A stretch of 64,000 nt of DNA from Bog-473 sp963817735 (GTDB lineage: Bacteria > Actinomycetota > Acidimicrobiia > Acidimicrobiales > RAAP-2): assembly GCA_963817735.1 (NCBI GenBank), contig CAWFPP010000010.1, positions 263,925-327,924 on the forward strand, given 5' to 3'. The notes under the pieces were generated by a model. It was not told where the DNA came from, did no database searches, and worked only from the letters and a program-made list of their open reading frames with translations. The stretch's first letter is position 1. Each line of letters opens with the position of its first letter. The position numbers and the translations under genes are program-made. Positions 1 to 8,797 of this stretch are shown here, one piece after another.

Positions 1-2
1 CG

Positions 3-875
3 AAGCTCTCCACCAGTGATCTGCCGCCACGCCAGCTCGATCCGCTCCTGGCCCTGTTGCTGGCCTGTCTGGCCAGGACGCTCGACGATGCCGCCAGCCT
101 TCGTGCGGTGGCCCCGGAGGTCTATTCCAGGGAACGGGTCGAGGTCGCCATCACCGACGTCATCCACCGCTCGCTCTTCGGCCGCAGCGCCGTCAACGTG
201 CACGGCGGTCCCCGCACACCTCCCCCGCGGGTGCCCTTCGGGCCCGTGGTCCGCGACATGCTTCAGAAGGAGGAGGCCATCCAATCCGGAACGGACAAGC
301 GCACCGCCGTCAAGGCGTTGGTGGAGAACGGCCGCGACGTCTTCGTCCAGCGGGGCTATCACCGCACCCGAGTCGACGACCTCGCCGCGGCGGCCGGGGT
401 GTCCCACGGGGTCTTCTACCGCTATTTCGAGAACAAGGACGAGCTGGCCATCGTGCTCACCGTGCAAGCGATGCGTGTCGTCGCCGACGCGTTCGTGGAC
501 ATCCCGGATTTGACGACACAGAACGGTCCGGAACTGCAGAACGGACCGGAACTGCGTCGGTGGCTCCGGCGGTACAACGCGGCGCAGTCAGGCGAGGCCG
601 CCATGATCCGCGTCTGGGTCGGCGCCGCGCTCGAGGACGCCAGGCTGCGTTCGCTCTCCGCCTCGGCGCTCGACTGGGGGCGTCGCCAGATGGTGCCGAT
701 ACTCGGCGGTCGTGGCTTCGGCGACGTGGAGGTGGACGCCGTGGTGATGGTGGCGCTGCTCGGAGCCTTCGGCGCACAGCAGCGCGGCGCGGCGGCGGTG
801 GACGCGGCGGCGCATGTCGTGGAGCGGGGGCTGCTGGGCCGTCCGGGAGCGAGTGATCTCAACGGCCTTGGGTGA
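3..875 (+). CDS. Tandem TetR-family regulator, 5' end outside window
   Basis: The frame is open from the first bases, so the start lies upstream. The visible part begins with what looks like the ligand-binding half of one TetR unit. It is followed by a second complete TetR DNA-binding domain (nt ~300-450), whose helix-turn-helix carries VDDLAAAAGVSHGVFYRYF and ENKDEL. A second ligand domain runs to the stop. Double TetR proteins of this layout are known from actinobacteria, often next to lipid or acyl-CoA catabolic genes. The gene is read toward the importer operon that starts 128 bp downstream and could regulate it, which is inference. Confidence 0.85.
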   Translation, partial: KLSTSDLPPRQLDPLLALLLACLARTLDDAASLRAVAPEVYSRERVEVAITDVIHRSLFGRSAVNVHGGPRTPPPRVPFGPVVRDMLQKEEAIQSGTDKRTAVKALVENGRDVFVQRGYHRTRVDDLAAAAGVSHGVFYRYFENKDELAIVLTVQAMRVVADAFVDIPDLTTQNGPELQNGPELRRWLRRYNAAQSGEAAMIRVWVGAALEDARLRSLSASALDWGRRQMVPILGGRGFGDVEVDAVVMVALLGAFGAQQRGAAAVDAAAHVVERGLLGRPGASDLNGLG

Positions 876-941
876 TACTCCGTCGCAGGTCAACGGGCAT
901 TTCAGCTGTCGTGCACGATGCCGCCTGCATCGTTAGTATCT

Positions 942-957
942 GAATCGACGTCAATGT
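942..957. promoter_or_regulatory. Candidate operator, ACGT-centred palindrome (copy 1)
   Basis: The sequence GAATCGACGTCAATGT shares the GACGTCAA core and the flanking GT of the model palindrome ACTTTGACGTCAAAGT. It lies just downstream of a TAGTAT -10-like hexamer (934-939) and 46 bp before the importer start. Related copies occur at 11,780 and 17,032. A bound protein here would block transcription initiation. This is the weakest of the three copies (five mismatches). Confidence 0.4.
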
Positions 958-1003
958 CAGAAATGCCCCGGCGGAGCCGGCCGGTGAGAAGGGGTCCGCA
1001 GGA

Positions 1004-3019
1004 ATGCTCCAATTCGTGATCGCCGGACTGGTGCTGGGAGGGATCTACGCGCTCTGCTCCGCCGGCCTGGTCATCACGTACACGGCGTCGGGCATTCTGA
1101 ATTTCGCCTTCGGTGCCATGGCGTACTTCATCGCCCGGCTCTACTACTTCCTCAATACGCAGCACGCCTGGTCCATTTTGCCGGCAGCGGCCATCTCCAT
1201 CGGTGTGGCTGCCCCGGCGCTGGGGGTGTTCCTCTACTTCGTCCTGTTCCAGCATCTGCGACTGTCCTCGCCGATGATCAAGGTCGTGGCCACGATCGGC
1301 CTCCTCGTCGCCATCCCTTCTCTGGCCACCTTGATCTTCGGCGACCAGGCCATCAATACGGCCCCGGGGCTGGCTCCGCAGCCGGTCGCCGTCTACCAGG
1401 TCTTCGGCGTTGCGGTCACGCTCGATCAGGTCATCGTCTACGCGTGCGTGCTCGTGACCGTGGTCGCCGGCGCGCTGATCCTGCGCTACACCGACGTCGG
1501 CCTCAAAGTGCGGGCGATGGTCGACTCGCCGGCGATGACCGACCTGTCGGGCACGAACCCGACCTTCATCTCCGTCGGGGTCTGGGCCGTCAGCACCTTC
1601 TTCGCCGGGCTGGCGGGAGTGCTGGCCGCTCCGATCGTCGGGCTCGACCCCAACAAGTTCACGATCCTCATTGCGGCGTCGTTCGCAGCCGTTGTGGCGG
1701 CGCGGCTGCGGAACCTGACGGTCGCGGTGGTCGTCGCCCTCCTCATGGGCATCGCCACCTCGCTCATTGAGGGCTATCTCCCACCCTCGAGCGCGTGGAC
1801 GACGGAATTCATCGACGCCGTCCCCTTCATCGTCGTCGCCGTCGTCCTCGTCTACGAGCTGGTCCGCCGGGGGCGCGTCGGCGAGACGGACGGCTGGGGC
1901 GGCGCGCTCGATCGCGCCATCACGCCACAGGGCGAGAGCCGTCTGGCCGGTTCCACCAGCAACGTGGTCGAGGCCGCGTCGCTCGGGTTCTTCGGCCGGT
2001 ACGCCGGTCCGGTGCTGCTCATCGCCGCCGTCGGCGTCCTGCCGCTCATCGTGCAGGGCTACTGGGTGGGCGTGATGGCGGCCGGATTCGCCTACGCCGT
2101 CATCCTCCTCTCCTGGACCATCGTCACGGGAGAGGGCGGCATGCTCTGGCTCTGTCAGATCACCTTCGCGGGCGTCGGGGCCCTGACCACGGCCCAGCTG
2201 GCCAACAACCACGGCTGGCCGGTTCTGCTGGCCGTCGTGGCCGGTGGTGTGGTGGCGCTGCTCATGGGTGTCGTCGTCGGCCTGTTGAGCATCCGTCTCG
2301 GCGACCTCTATGTCGCCCTGGTGACGCTGACCTTCGGGCTGCTGATGGAGAACCTCGTCTTCACGCTCCCCAGCTTCGTCAATCAGGGCCTGGGACTCAC
2401 CCTGAACCGACCGGGCTTCGCCAGCTCCGACCGCGCCTTCGCCTACCTGTGTCTGGCCATCTTCGTGATCATTGCGCTCTTCATCGTCAACTTCCGAAGA
2501 TCGACGACGGGGCTGGCGCTCAATGCGGCCCGCTGGAGCGAGGCGGGAGCGAAGACCTCCGGCATCAGCGTGGTGCAACAAAAGGTCATTGCCGGAGCGC
2601 TCGCGGCCCTCATCGCAGGGATCGGCGGAGGTCTGTTCGCCCTGTCCCAGACGACCTTCCAGTCCAGCGAGTTCGCCACCTTCGAAGGCGTGGTCTGGCT
2701 GGCCGTGCTGGTCACGTGGGGTGTGCGCTCGAATGCCGCCGCGCTGCTGGGCGGGGTCTCGCTGGCGCTGCTGCCCGCCGTCACCCAGAACTACCTCCCT
2801 GTATGGACGTCAAATGTGACGCCGGTGCTCTTCGGGCTCGGCGCCGTCTCGGCGGCCAAGTACCCCGACGGCGTGCTGGCCGAGCAGAGCCGCCGGCTCC
2901 GTCGCCTGGTACTGCATGTGCGGCCGCGGCAAGACGACGCAGAGACGCTGGACTTGAGCCCGGCGACCCCGAACGGGGCGCCGGTGGCGACGGCGCGCGT
3001 GGCGGAGCACATCTCATGA
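1004..3019 (+). CDS. Branched-chain amino acid-type ABC permease, LivH-LivM fusion
   Basis: This single 671-aa polypeptide joins both membrane subunits of a HAAT-family importer. Residues ~1-290 are LivH-like (opening GLVLGGIYALCSAGL and NFAFGAMAYF). Residues ~325-640 are LivM-like, with many hydrophobic helices and the GEGGMLWLCQITFAGVG region. The two are usually separate genes. A purine-rich ribosome site (GAGAAGGGG) precedes the ATG. The stop overlaps the next start as ATGA, so livG is translationally coupled. With the ATPases and binding protein downstream it should import a small carboxylic or amino acid; the substrate cannot be read from the sequence. Confidence 0.92.
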   Translation: MLQFVIAGLVLGGIYALCSAGLVITYTASGILNFAFGAMAYFIARLYYFLNTQHAWSILPAAAISIGVAAPALGVFLYFVLFQHLRLSSPMIKVVATIGLLVAIPSLATLIFGDQAINTAPGLAPQPVAVYQVFGVAVTLDQVIVYACVLVTVVAGALILRYTDVGLKVRAMVDSPAMTDLSGTNPTFISVGVWAVSTFFAGLAGVLAAPIVGLDPNKFTILIAASFAAVVAARLRNLTVAVVVALLMGIATSLIEGYLPPSSAWTTEFIDAVPFIVVAVVLVYELVRRGRVGETDGWGGALDRAITPQGESRLAGSTSNVVEAASLGFFGRYAGPVLLIAAVGVLPLIVQGYWVGVMAAGFAYAVILLSWTIVTGEGGMLWLCQITFAGVGALTTAQLANNHGWPVLLAVVAGGVVALLMGVVVGLLSIRLGDLYVALVTLTFGLLMENLVFTLPSFVNQGLGLTLNRPGFASSDRAFAYLCLAIFVIIALFIVNFRRSTTGLALNAARWSEAGAKTSGISVVQQKVIAGALAALIAGIGGGLFALSQTTFQSSEFATFEGVVWLAVLVTWGVRSNAAALLGGVSLALLPAVTQNYLPVWTSNVTPVLFGLGAVSAAKYPDGVLAEQSRRLRRLVLHVRPRQDDAETLDLSPATPNGAPVATARVAEHIS

Positions 3020-3885
3020 TGCCGGCCCCGAGCGAGGCCGCTCCCGCCGTCGGAGCGGGGGACGCCGCCTTGGTGGCCAGCGGTATCACGGTCCGCTTCG
3101 GCGGTCTCACGGCCCTTTCCGCAGTCAGTCTCGAGGTCCGACCGGGGCAGATCGCCGGCCTGGTCGGCCCGAACGGTGCCGGAAAATCAACGCTCCTGGC
3201 CGTACTCTCCGGCCTCCTGCGCCCCAACGCGGGCCGTGTGCACCTGCACGGAGTTGACGTGACCAACGCATCGTGCCGGGCTCGGGCGAGGAAGGGCTTG
3301 GCCCGGACGTTCCAGCAGCCCGAGCTCTTCATGGGGCTCACGGTGCGCGAGCACCTCGCACTGGCCCATCGGGCCCGGGTGTCCCCGAACCGCCTGTGGC
3401 GCGACATGCTCGATCCCCGTTCCCTTCTCCCGCCCTCGAAGCAGGAGACCGACCGGCTGAACGAGCTACTCGAGCTGCTGCGGCTGACCAGGGTGGAGAA
3501 TGCGCCGGTGGCGGCTCTGCCACTCGGCATCCTCCGCCTGGTCGAAGTGGGGAGGGCTCTGGCCAGCGAGCCGAACGTGCTGCTCCTCGACGAGCCGCTC
3601 TCCGGTCTCGACATCAAGGCGTCGGAGAGCCTGCTGGCGGTCTTCCGGCAGATCGTCGATCAACCGGACCACCCGGTCTCGCTCATCATGGTGGAGCACG
3701 ACGTGGCGGCTGTCCTTTCGCTGTCCGACATCGTGTTCGTGCTCGACTTCGGTGAGCGCATCGCCGTCGGGAGCCCGGAGGAGATCCGCACCGACCCCGC
3801 GGTGCGCGCCGCCTACCTGGGGGACACCGACCCGGAGCCGGGTCCGCCCGCCGAGCCGGCGCCCGGCAGGGGAGACCCGGCATGA
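3016..3885 (+). CDS. livG: ABC transporter ATP-binding protein, LivG type
   Basis: This is a 289-aa cytoplasmic ATPase of the importer. Walker A is GPNGAGKST (~51-59), Walker B is VLLLDEPLSGLD (~191-202) and the H-loop is VEHD. The signature position reads LPLGILRLVEVGRAL, a degenerate form of the usual LSxGQQ. The FQQPELFMGLTV Q-loop region is typical of LivG. The ATG sits inside the ATGA overlap with the permease gene. A longer upstream reading in the same frame is antisense-like noise over livHM and was rejected. The 3' end overlaps livF, also by ATGA. Confidence 0.93.
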   Translation: MMPAPSEAAPAVGAGDAALVASGITVRFGGLTALSAVSLEVRPGQIAGLVGPNGAGKSTLLAVLSGLLRPNAGRVHLHGVDVTNASCRARARKGLARTFQQPELFMGLTVREHLALAHRARVSPNRLWRDMLDPRSLLPPSKQETDRLNELLELLRLTRVENAPVAALPLGILRLVEVGRALASEPNVLLLDEPLSGLDIKASESLLAVFRQIVDQPDHPVSLIMVEHDVAAVLSLSDIVFVLDFGERIAVGSPEEIRTDPAVRAAYLGDTDPEPGPPAEPAPGRGDPA

Positions 3886-4631
3886 CCGAACCCCTCCTGA
3901 AAGTCGATGAGCTCGATGTGCGGTATGGCTCGTCGCGTGCGCTCTTCGGCGTGTCGCTCACCGTGGATCCGGGCACAGTGCTCGCCGTGCTCGGCGCCAA
4001 CGGCGCGGGCAAGAGCACGCTGGCCCGTGCGATCTCGGGCCTGGTGCCGACGACGCTCGGGCGGGTCTCCTTCGACGGGCAGGACATCACCGGGCAGCCG
4101 GCGCACCGCATCCGCAAGCTCGGCCTGACCTACATCCCGGAGGGACGGGGCATCTTCCCCGGACTCTCCGTCGTCGACAATCTGCGCATGGCGGTGGCGC
4201 AGGAGAAGCGGCAGGAGCGTGCCGCGGCCATCGACCGGGCCATCGACCGTTTCCCTGTGCTCGGGCAACGGCGGGCGCAGCGGGCCGGCAGCCTCTCGGG
4301 TGGGGAGCAGCAGATGCTGGCCCTGGCCCGGGCACTGGCCGTCTCGCCCAAGCTGATCATCGCCGACGAGATGTCACTGGGCCTGGCCCCGATCGTGACC
4401 GAGTCCGTCTTCCAGGGCCTGGAGGAGGCGCGCCAATCCGGCATCACGATCGTGCTGACCGAGCAGTTCGTCCACCGTGCGCTCGCCATGGCGGACGCCT
4501 GCGTGATCCTGATGCGCGGGCGGGTGGGTTGGTACGGGCCAGCTGGGGAGGCCGGCCAGGAGGTGATCGACCGCTATCTCGGTGATGCCGAGCCCGCGAC
4601 CCCTGCGGCGGCCGGCGGTTCGCTAGGGTAA
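3882..4631 (+). CDS. livF: ABC transporter ATP-binding protein, LivF type
   Basis: This is the 249-aa second ATPase. Walker A is GANGAGKST (38-46), the YIPEGRGIFPGLSV segment is characteristic of LivF, the signature is LSGGEQQM and Walker B is LIIADEMSLGLAP. It starts in an ATGA overlap with livG. The livHM-livG-livF order with coupled starts indicates one transcript. The solute-binding gene follows after 91 bp. Confidence 0.93.
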   Translation: MTEPLLKVDELDVRYGSSRALFGVSLTVDPGTVLAVLGANGAGKSTLARAISGLVPTTLGRVSFDGQDITGQPAHRIRKLGLTYIPEGRGIFPGLSVVDNLRMAVAQEKRQERAAAIDRAIDRFPVLGQRRAQRAGSLSGGEQQMLALARALAVSPKLIIADEMSLGLAPIVTESVFQGLEEARQSGITIVLTEQFVHRALAMADACVILMRGRVGWYGPAGEAGQEVIDRYLGDAEPATPAAAGGSLG

Positions 4632-4722
4632 CGAACGGTCATTACAGAACCCGAGCGCCCGCTCAGCGTATGACCCCACGTGAGGGATCTTCCGGCAGGG
4701 GATCCGGGGAGGCTTTCGAGAC

Positions 4723-6003
4723 GTGCAGACACCGATGAACCGAGCCCGGCGCGGCACAACGAGGCGACAGCGCCGGGCGATCGCCCCGGTGGCCCTGGCC
4801 ATGCTGGCCGGCCTGCCGCTCCTCCTCGTGGGCACGACTGCGATCACGTCGGCCGCCGCCACGCCCGCCCCGATCACCATCGCCTACATCACCGACCTCA
4901 CGGGCGAGGGCGGGTCCGAGAACGCCACGTCGCCTTCCGGCTTCGAGGCCCGGCTGGACCTGCAGAACGCCGAGGGAGGCGTGAACGGGCACAAGCTCGT
5001 CCCACTCGTCATCGACGACCAGACGAGCCCGACCGAGATCGTCACGGCCGTGCAGAGCGCCATCGCCAAGGGTGCCTTCGGCATCGTCTCGCAGAGCCCG
5101 GTGATGTTCCTGGCGGCCAAGTACCCCCAAGAGGCCGGCCTGCCGGTGACCGGGACGTACGACGACGGCCCGGAGTGGGGCGAGCAGCCGTACACCAACA
5201 TGTTCGCCGCGGACAACGGCAGCGTCGACCCGAAGTACCCGGTCAACACGCAGCTGGGCGACCTGTTCAAGAAGCTGGGCGCGACGGTCCTCGGCGCGTA
5301 CGGCTACAGCATCTCGCCGTCGTCCAGCCGAGCCGCCATCGGCACCGCAGATTCGTTCAAGAACGCCGGCGGGAAGGTCGGCGTGCTCGACACCACGGTT
5401 CCCTTCGGTGGCGTCGACTTCACAGCCGAAGCGTTGACCGCCAAACAGAACGGCGTCAACGCGATCTCGCCCTCCATGGACGCCAACTCCAACTACGCCC
5501 TGGCGACTGCGCTGAAGCAGGCCGGTGTGAAGATAAAGGCGGCGATCTACGCCACCGGGTACGAGCCCGACGTGATCCACTCCGCGGTCTGGTCGACCCT
5601 GCAGGGTGGCTACTTCCTCTCCCTGTTCCGTCCCTGGGACCTGCCCAACGCGGCGACGGAGCAGATGCAGGCCGCCATGGAGAAGTACGCGCACTTCACC
5701 AAGAGCGATTTCCCGAACTTCGGCCAGTACGAGTCGTGGGCGGGGGCTGACCTGATGATCAAGGGGTTGCAGTTGGCCGGTGCCAACCCGACCCGTGCCG
5801 CGGTGATCAAGGACCTGCGGGGGCTGAAGTCCTACAACGTCAACGGGCTGCTGCCGGTCAACCTCGACTATGCGACTGACTTCGGGCACAACCCGCCCAA
5901 GACGTGCGCCTGGATCATGAAGGCGGTACCGAGCGGATTCACGCCGATTTCGTCGCAGCCCTCGTGCGGGACGGACCTTGCCGGGACGTCTACCGCGGGC
6001 TGA
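4723..6003 (+). CDS. Branched-chain amino acid-type solute-binding protein (1)
   Basis: This 426-aa exported receptor belongs to the importer (Peripla_BP_6 / type I fold). The chosen start is GTG at 4723, with GGGGAGG ten bases upstream; an ATG twelve bases later is the alternative. The N-terminus is Arg-rich, followed by a hydrophobic run (VALAMLAGLPLLLVGT) and Ala-rich cleavage region. The mature part has ITIAYITDLTGEGG and SPTEIVTAVQ. It is closely similar throughout to the second binding protein at 13,760 (shared TNMFA, SPSSSR, QYESW and ADLMIKGLQ blocks). The two may serve the same permease with different substrates. Confidence 0.9.
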   Translation: MQTPMNRARRGTTRRQRRAIAPVALAMLAGLPLLLVGTTAITSAAATPAPITIAYITDLTGEGGSENATSPSGFEARLDLQNAEGGVNGHKLVPLVIDDQTSPTEIVTAVQSAIAKGAFGIVSQSPVMFLAAKYPQEAGLPVTGTYDDGPEWGEQPYTNMFAADNGSVDPKYPVNTQLGDLFKKLGATVLGAYGYSISPSSSRAAIGTADSFKNAGGKVGVLDTTVPFGGVDFTAEALTAKQNGVNAISPSMDANSNYALATALKQAGVKIKAAIYATGYEPDVIHSAVWSTLQGGYFLSLFRPWDLPNAATEQMQAAMEKYAHFTKSDFPNFGQYESWAGADLMIKGLQLAGANPTRAAVIKDLRGLKSYNVNGLLPVNLDYATDFGHNPPKTCAWIMKAVPSGFTPISSQPSCGTDLAGTSTAG

Positions 6004-6024
6004 TCATTCGGGCCGTGCCGGGCC

Positions 6025-6864
6025 TCAGCGGAGCCGCCACTTGGGCCGGGACGCCGTCTCCCGGAAGATTTCCTGGCCTCCCGCCACGTTGTCGAAGAGG
6101 GTGCCAAGCGTGACGAACGTGGACACCTGCGAAAGGGCGTCGCGCCGGCCGAGCTCGTGCGTCATCCAGATGGCCCGCAACGTGCCCTGAATGGCCATGG
6201 CGGGCGCCGACGCGATCGCCCGTGCCACCCACAAGGCCCGGTCGAGGAGCTCCGCCGCCGGCAGGACCTCCGACACGAGGCCCACCTGATGGGCCCGCTC
6301 GGCCGACATGCGCTCCCAGGCCCCGAGGAGCATCACCCGGAGCACCTCACCGAGGGGCAGCTTCTGCAGCAGGTGCGTCGACTCGAAGCCGGCCACCATC
6401 CCGTACGTCACATGGGGATCGAAGAAGGTCGCATGCTCGGCGGCGATGATGATGTCCGACTCGCCGAGCATGTAGAGGGCTCCGCCACAGGCCATCCCGT
6501 TGACGGCGGCGACGATCGGCTTCCAGAGATCGTTCATCTTCGGGTTGATGTTGAACCCGGGGTCGTTGTACATGAACGGGGTCGACACGGGCCCGGTCCT
6601 CTCCCGCATCTTGTGCCGGTTCTCCTCGTCGGCGAGATAGCTCTCCTCGATCGTCTCGCCCCGGTCGATCCCGGTGCAGAAGGCCTCGTCGCCTGCTCCG
6701 GTCAGCACGATGGCCCTGACATCGTCGTTGCTGCGCAGGCCTCTCCACAGTTCTCGCAACTCCACCTGCATCTGGTAGTTGAACGCGTTGTGCACTTCTG
6801 GACGATTCATGGTGACGGTGGCGACACCGTCCGCCTCTTCGTACAGCAGTGTCTCGAACCCCAT
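6025..6864 (-). CDS. Enoyl-CoA hydratase/isomerase family protein
   Basis: This 279-aa crotonase-fold protein has the N-terminal VATVTMNRPEVHNAFN strand-turn. The oxyanion-hole region is AVNGMACGGALYML, followed by the DIIIAAEHATFFDPH block. In hydratases this family adds water across enoyl-CoA, but the family also covers isomerases and hydrolases, and the exact reaction is not determined. It converges with the binding-protein gene (21 bp gap) and lies 87 bp downstream of the DUF427 gene on the same strand, so it may be the last gene of the SDR-thioesterase-DUF427 operon. Confidence 0.9.
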   Translation of the reverse strand: MGFETLLYEEADGVATVTMNRPEVHNAFNYQMQVELRELWRGLRSNDDVRAIVLTGAGDEAFCTGIDRGETIEESYLADEENRHKMRERTGPVSTPFMYNDPGFNINPKMNDLWKPIVAAVNGMACGGALYMLGESDIIIAAEHATFFDPHVTYGMVAGFESTHLLQKLPLGEVLRVMLLGAWERMSAERAHQVGLVSEVLPAAELLDRALWVARAIASAPAMAIQGTLRAIWMTHELGRRDALSQVSTFVTLGTLFDNVAGGQEIFRETASRPKWRLR

Positions 6865-6951
6865 GCCAAATCCCCTTCGCCCCGACGCACCCAGAGCCTG
6901 GGCGGGTGGGCAGCATCACACTAACGACGGCGCCTCCGCCATACCGCTCCG

Positions 6952-7629
6952 TCAGTCAGCCGGCGGTAGGTCGTGGAAGACCGACACCCGCTGGTCGTCG
7001 AAGCTCACCAGATGCTGCAGTGGCGCTGATTCCGGCAAGGCGTCCTCATAGCTCCATGCCACGTCCGGCATTGCGACCCCGTCGACGACGGCGTTCCAGT
7101 ACGTGGCCGTGCCCTTGTAGGGGCAGTAGGTCTGTAACCGACTCCGCGTCAGTTCGACGCGCACGACGCGCTGGTCGACATAGAGGCGCGGGTCGAGTGC
7201 GGTCTCGTACACCACCATGGTGTCGGTCGTGTCGACCAGGGTGACGCCGGCCACCTCGACCCGCAGGAGCCGGTGGGAGCGCAGGCAGTCCACCCGGTGG
7301 TAGGGGTTCCGTGGATGCCCGAAGATCTGCTCGTCCTCTTCGAACCAGGCATCCGCAGCGTCCCACGCCACGGTCACATAGCCGGGGGCATCCGCCACCT
7401 CAGCGGTCGGAAGCCCCGCCACGTCGTGCGCGGGAAACGCGAAGGTGGGCGGCTGTCCCGGGCGGTGCATCAGCAGGACGCGCTCGCTGTCGATCACCGT
7501 CTGCCCATTCTTGGTCGCCCGGACGCGCCGGCGGAACGGTTCGAGGTACGAGACGTTCTCCGGCATGGAAGCGGTGAACCGGCCCGCGGGATTGGCACTG
7601 AGCGGTCCACGACCGGTCGTCAGGCTCAC
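6952..7629 (-). CDS. DUF427 domain protein
   Basis: This 225-aa protein holds the DUF427 fold: an LTTGRGPLSANPAGRFTA lead, then RVRATKNGQTVIDSERVLLMHR, a central YHRVDCLRSHR and the terminal LQTYCPYKGTATYWN motif. The start is taken as GTG at 7629 because it overlaps the stop of the upstream gene as GTGA and gives the usual family N-terminus; an internal ATG at 7566 is less likely. DUF427 has no established biochemical role. Co-occurrence with a thioesterase and an SDR points to acyl-CoA chemistry, which is inference. Confidence 0.85.
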   Translation of the reverse strand: MSLTTGRGPLSANPAGRFTASMPENVSYLEPFRRRVRATKNGQTVIDSERVLLMHRPGQPPTFAFPAHDVAGLPTAEVADAPGYVTVAWDAADAWFEEDEQIFGHPRNPYHRVDCLRSHRLLRVEVAGVTLVDTTDTMVVYETALDPRLYVDQRVVRVELTRSRLQTYCPYKGTATYWNAVVDGVAMPDVAWSYEDALPESAPLQHLVSFDDQRVSVFHDLPPAD

Positions 7630-8780
7630 AGGGCGGTGCGTGCGTCCATGGGCCCCTTCGCTCCGGCCGGCAGCGGTCGCACCATGGCATCGACGGAGAA
7701 GGAGGCGACGAGCGCACCACCGAGGTCGTACACCCGGTTCTCGGCATGCGTCGTGCCGGCCCCGGCGAAGGTCGAGACATGGCGGTAGAGCAGCCAGTCG
7801 TCTGCCTTGACCGGTGCGTGCAGCGAGAGGTTGATGGCGTTGATCCCCATGGAGATCGTGGAATGGGCCTGATCCTGGCCGACCCCGGCGTGTGGGCGCA
7901 GGGCGGCGGCGATCGACATGTGGCCGGTGAATTGGGCCAGGAGGCCGGCGTGGATGGGTTGGTCCGCCGGGAGCCGGCGGAAGCGGACCCAGGCGTCGAC
8001 CGTGGGGGGGCCCGTCGGCTCGTCGGAATCGTTCGAGTAGGCGGCGTCGACCACCCTGATGTCGCGCCCGGTCACCCCCATATCGTACGGTTCGCATGCG
8101 TAGGGACCCGGCACGCCGGCCAGGTCGGCGGCATGCCGGATGACGTCGTCGGAGGGCACATGGAGGAGCAGCGTGCCCGCGGCGCAGAGGCGGTCGCGCT
8201 GGAACACCTGGACCCCCAGACCGGAGAAGGTGCGGCCTGCGCTGAGCTCCGTGAGCTCGAGCCGCAGCGGCTCACGGGCGTCGGCGGCGCGCAGGAAGAT
8301 CATGCCGGCCGAGACGACGCGCCGGTCCTCGACATGCCGGCCGGCGGCGACGATGGCCTGCCCGAGCATCTGGCTCCCCTCGACGACCGGCCGGCGATCG
8401 TCACTCCGGGCGACCGTGACGAAGCTGAGGCCGTCATCGGTGGGGAGCACGTCCATGACGTCGACGAGGTGGGTCGCGTCGCCCCACGTCGGAAACCGCT
8501 TGACCGTCACATCCCTCGCCGCGTCCCCTTCGGCCTCGTCGGTGACGTCGATCTGCACGCGGTCCTGGTCGAAGGCGGCGTAGCCCGTCAGCTCGGGGAG
8601 CGCTCCCGGCCGCAGGCACTCGGCGAGCCCCTCGGATGCCTGCAGATCGATGGCGGCCACGGGGAAGTAGAGGACAGGCAGCTCGCCGGGCTCCTCGGCG
8701 CAGAGGCACGAGTCGGACCGGGCCACGACCTGCCCGCCCCACGACGCGCTGGCCCGGTACGGGTAAGGCTCGATGTGCAT
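7626..8780 (-). CDS. DUF427 / acyl-CoA thioesterase (TesB-like) fusion
   Basis: This 384-aa protein starts with a short DUF427-like region (HIEPYPYRASASWGGQVVARS, residues ~2-100). It continues with a double-hotdog thioesterase II part that includes EGSQMLGQAIVAAGRHV, MIFLRAADAREPL and HSTISMGINAINLSLH near the C-terminus. Thioesterases of this class cleave acyl-CoA to free acid and CoA. The ATG at 8780 is 17 bp after the SDR stop, and the protein's stop is coupled (GTGA) to the stand-alone DUF427 gene. Having both a fused and a free DUF427 side by side is notable. Confidence 0.85.
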   Translation of the reverse strand: MHIEPYPYRASASWGGQVVARSDSCLCAEEPGELPVLYFPVAAIDLQASEGLAECLRPGALPELTGYAAFDQDRVQIDVTDEAEGDAARDVTVKRFPTWGDATHLVDVMDVLPTDDGLSFVTVARSDDRRPVVEGSQMLGQAIVAAGRHVEDRRVVSAGMIFLRAADAREPLRLELTELSAGRTFSGLGVQVFQRDRLCAAGTLLLHVPSDDVIRHAADLAGVPGPYACEPYDMGVTGRDIRVVDAAYSNDSDEPTGPPTVDAWVRFRRLPADQPIHAGLLAQFTGHMSIAAALRPHAGVGQDQAHSTISMGINAINLSLHAPVKADDWLLYRHVSTFAGAGTTHAENRVYDLGGALVASFSVDAMVRPLPAGAKGPMDARTAL

Positions 8781-8797
8781 ACGCCGGCGAGAGGTGC

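Noticed and set aside
902..2581. 559-codon open frame antisense to the LivHM permease
   Set aside because: It lies wholly opposite a strongly supported membrane protein, is made of Arg/Asp/Glu/Gly-rich low-complexity sequence and shows no family motif; long antisense frames are expected at high GC.
1795..3015. N-terminal extension of LivG
   Set aside because: The extension overlaps the permease in another frame and is Arg/His-rich noise; the ATGA-coupled start at 3016 gives the normal family length.
4663..5889. 408-codon antisense frame over binding protein 1
   Set aside because: Same reasoning: composition-driven shadow with no motifs, opposite a well-supported gene.
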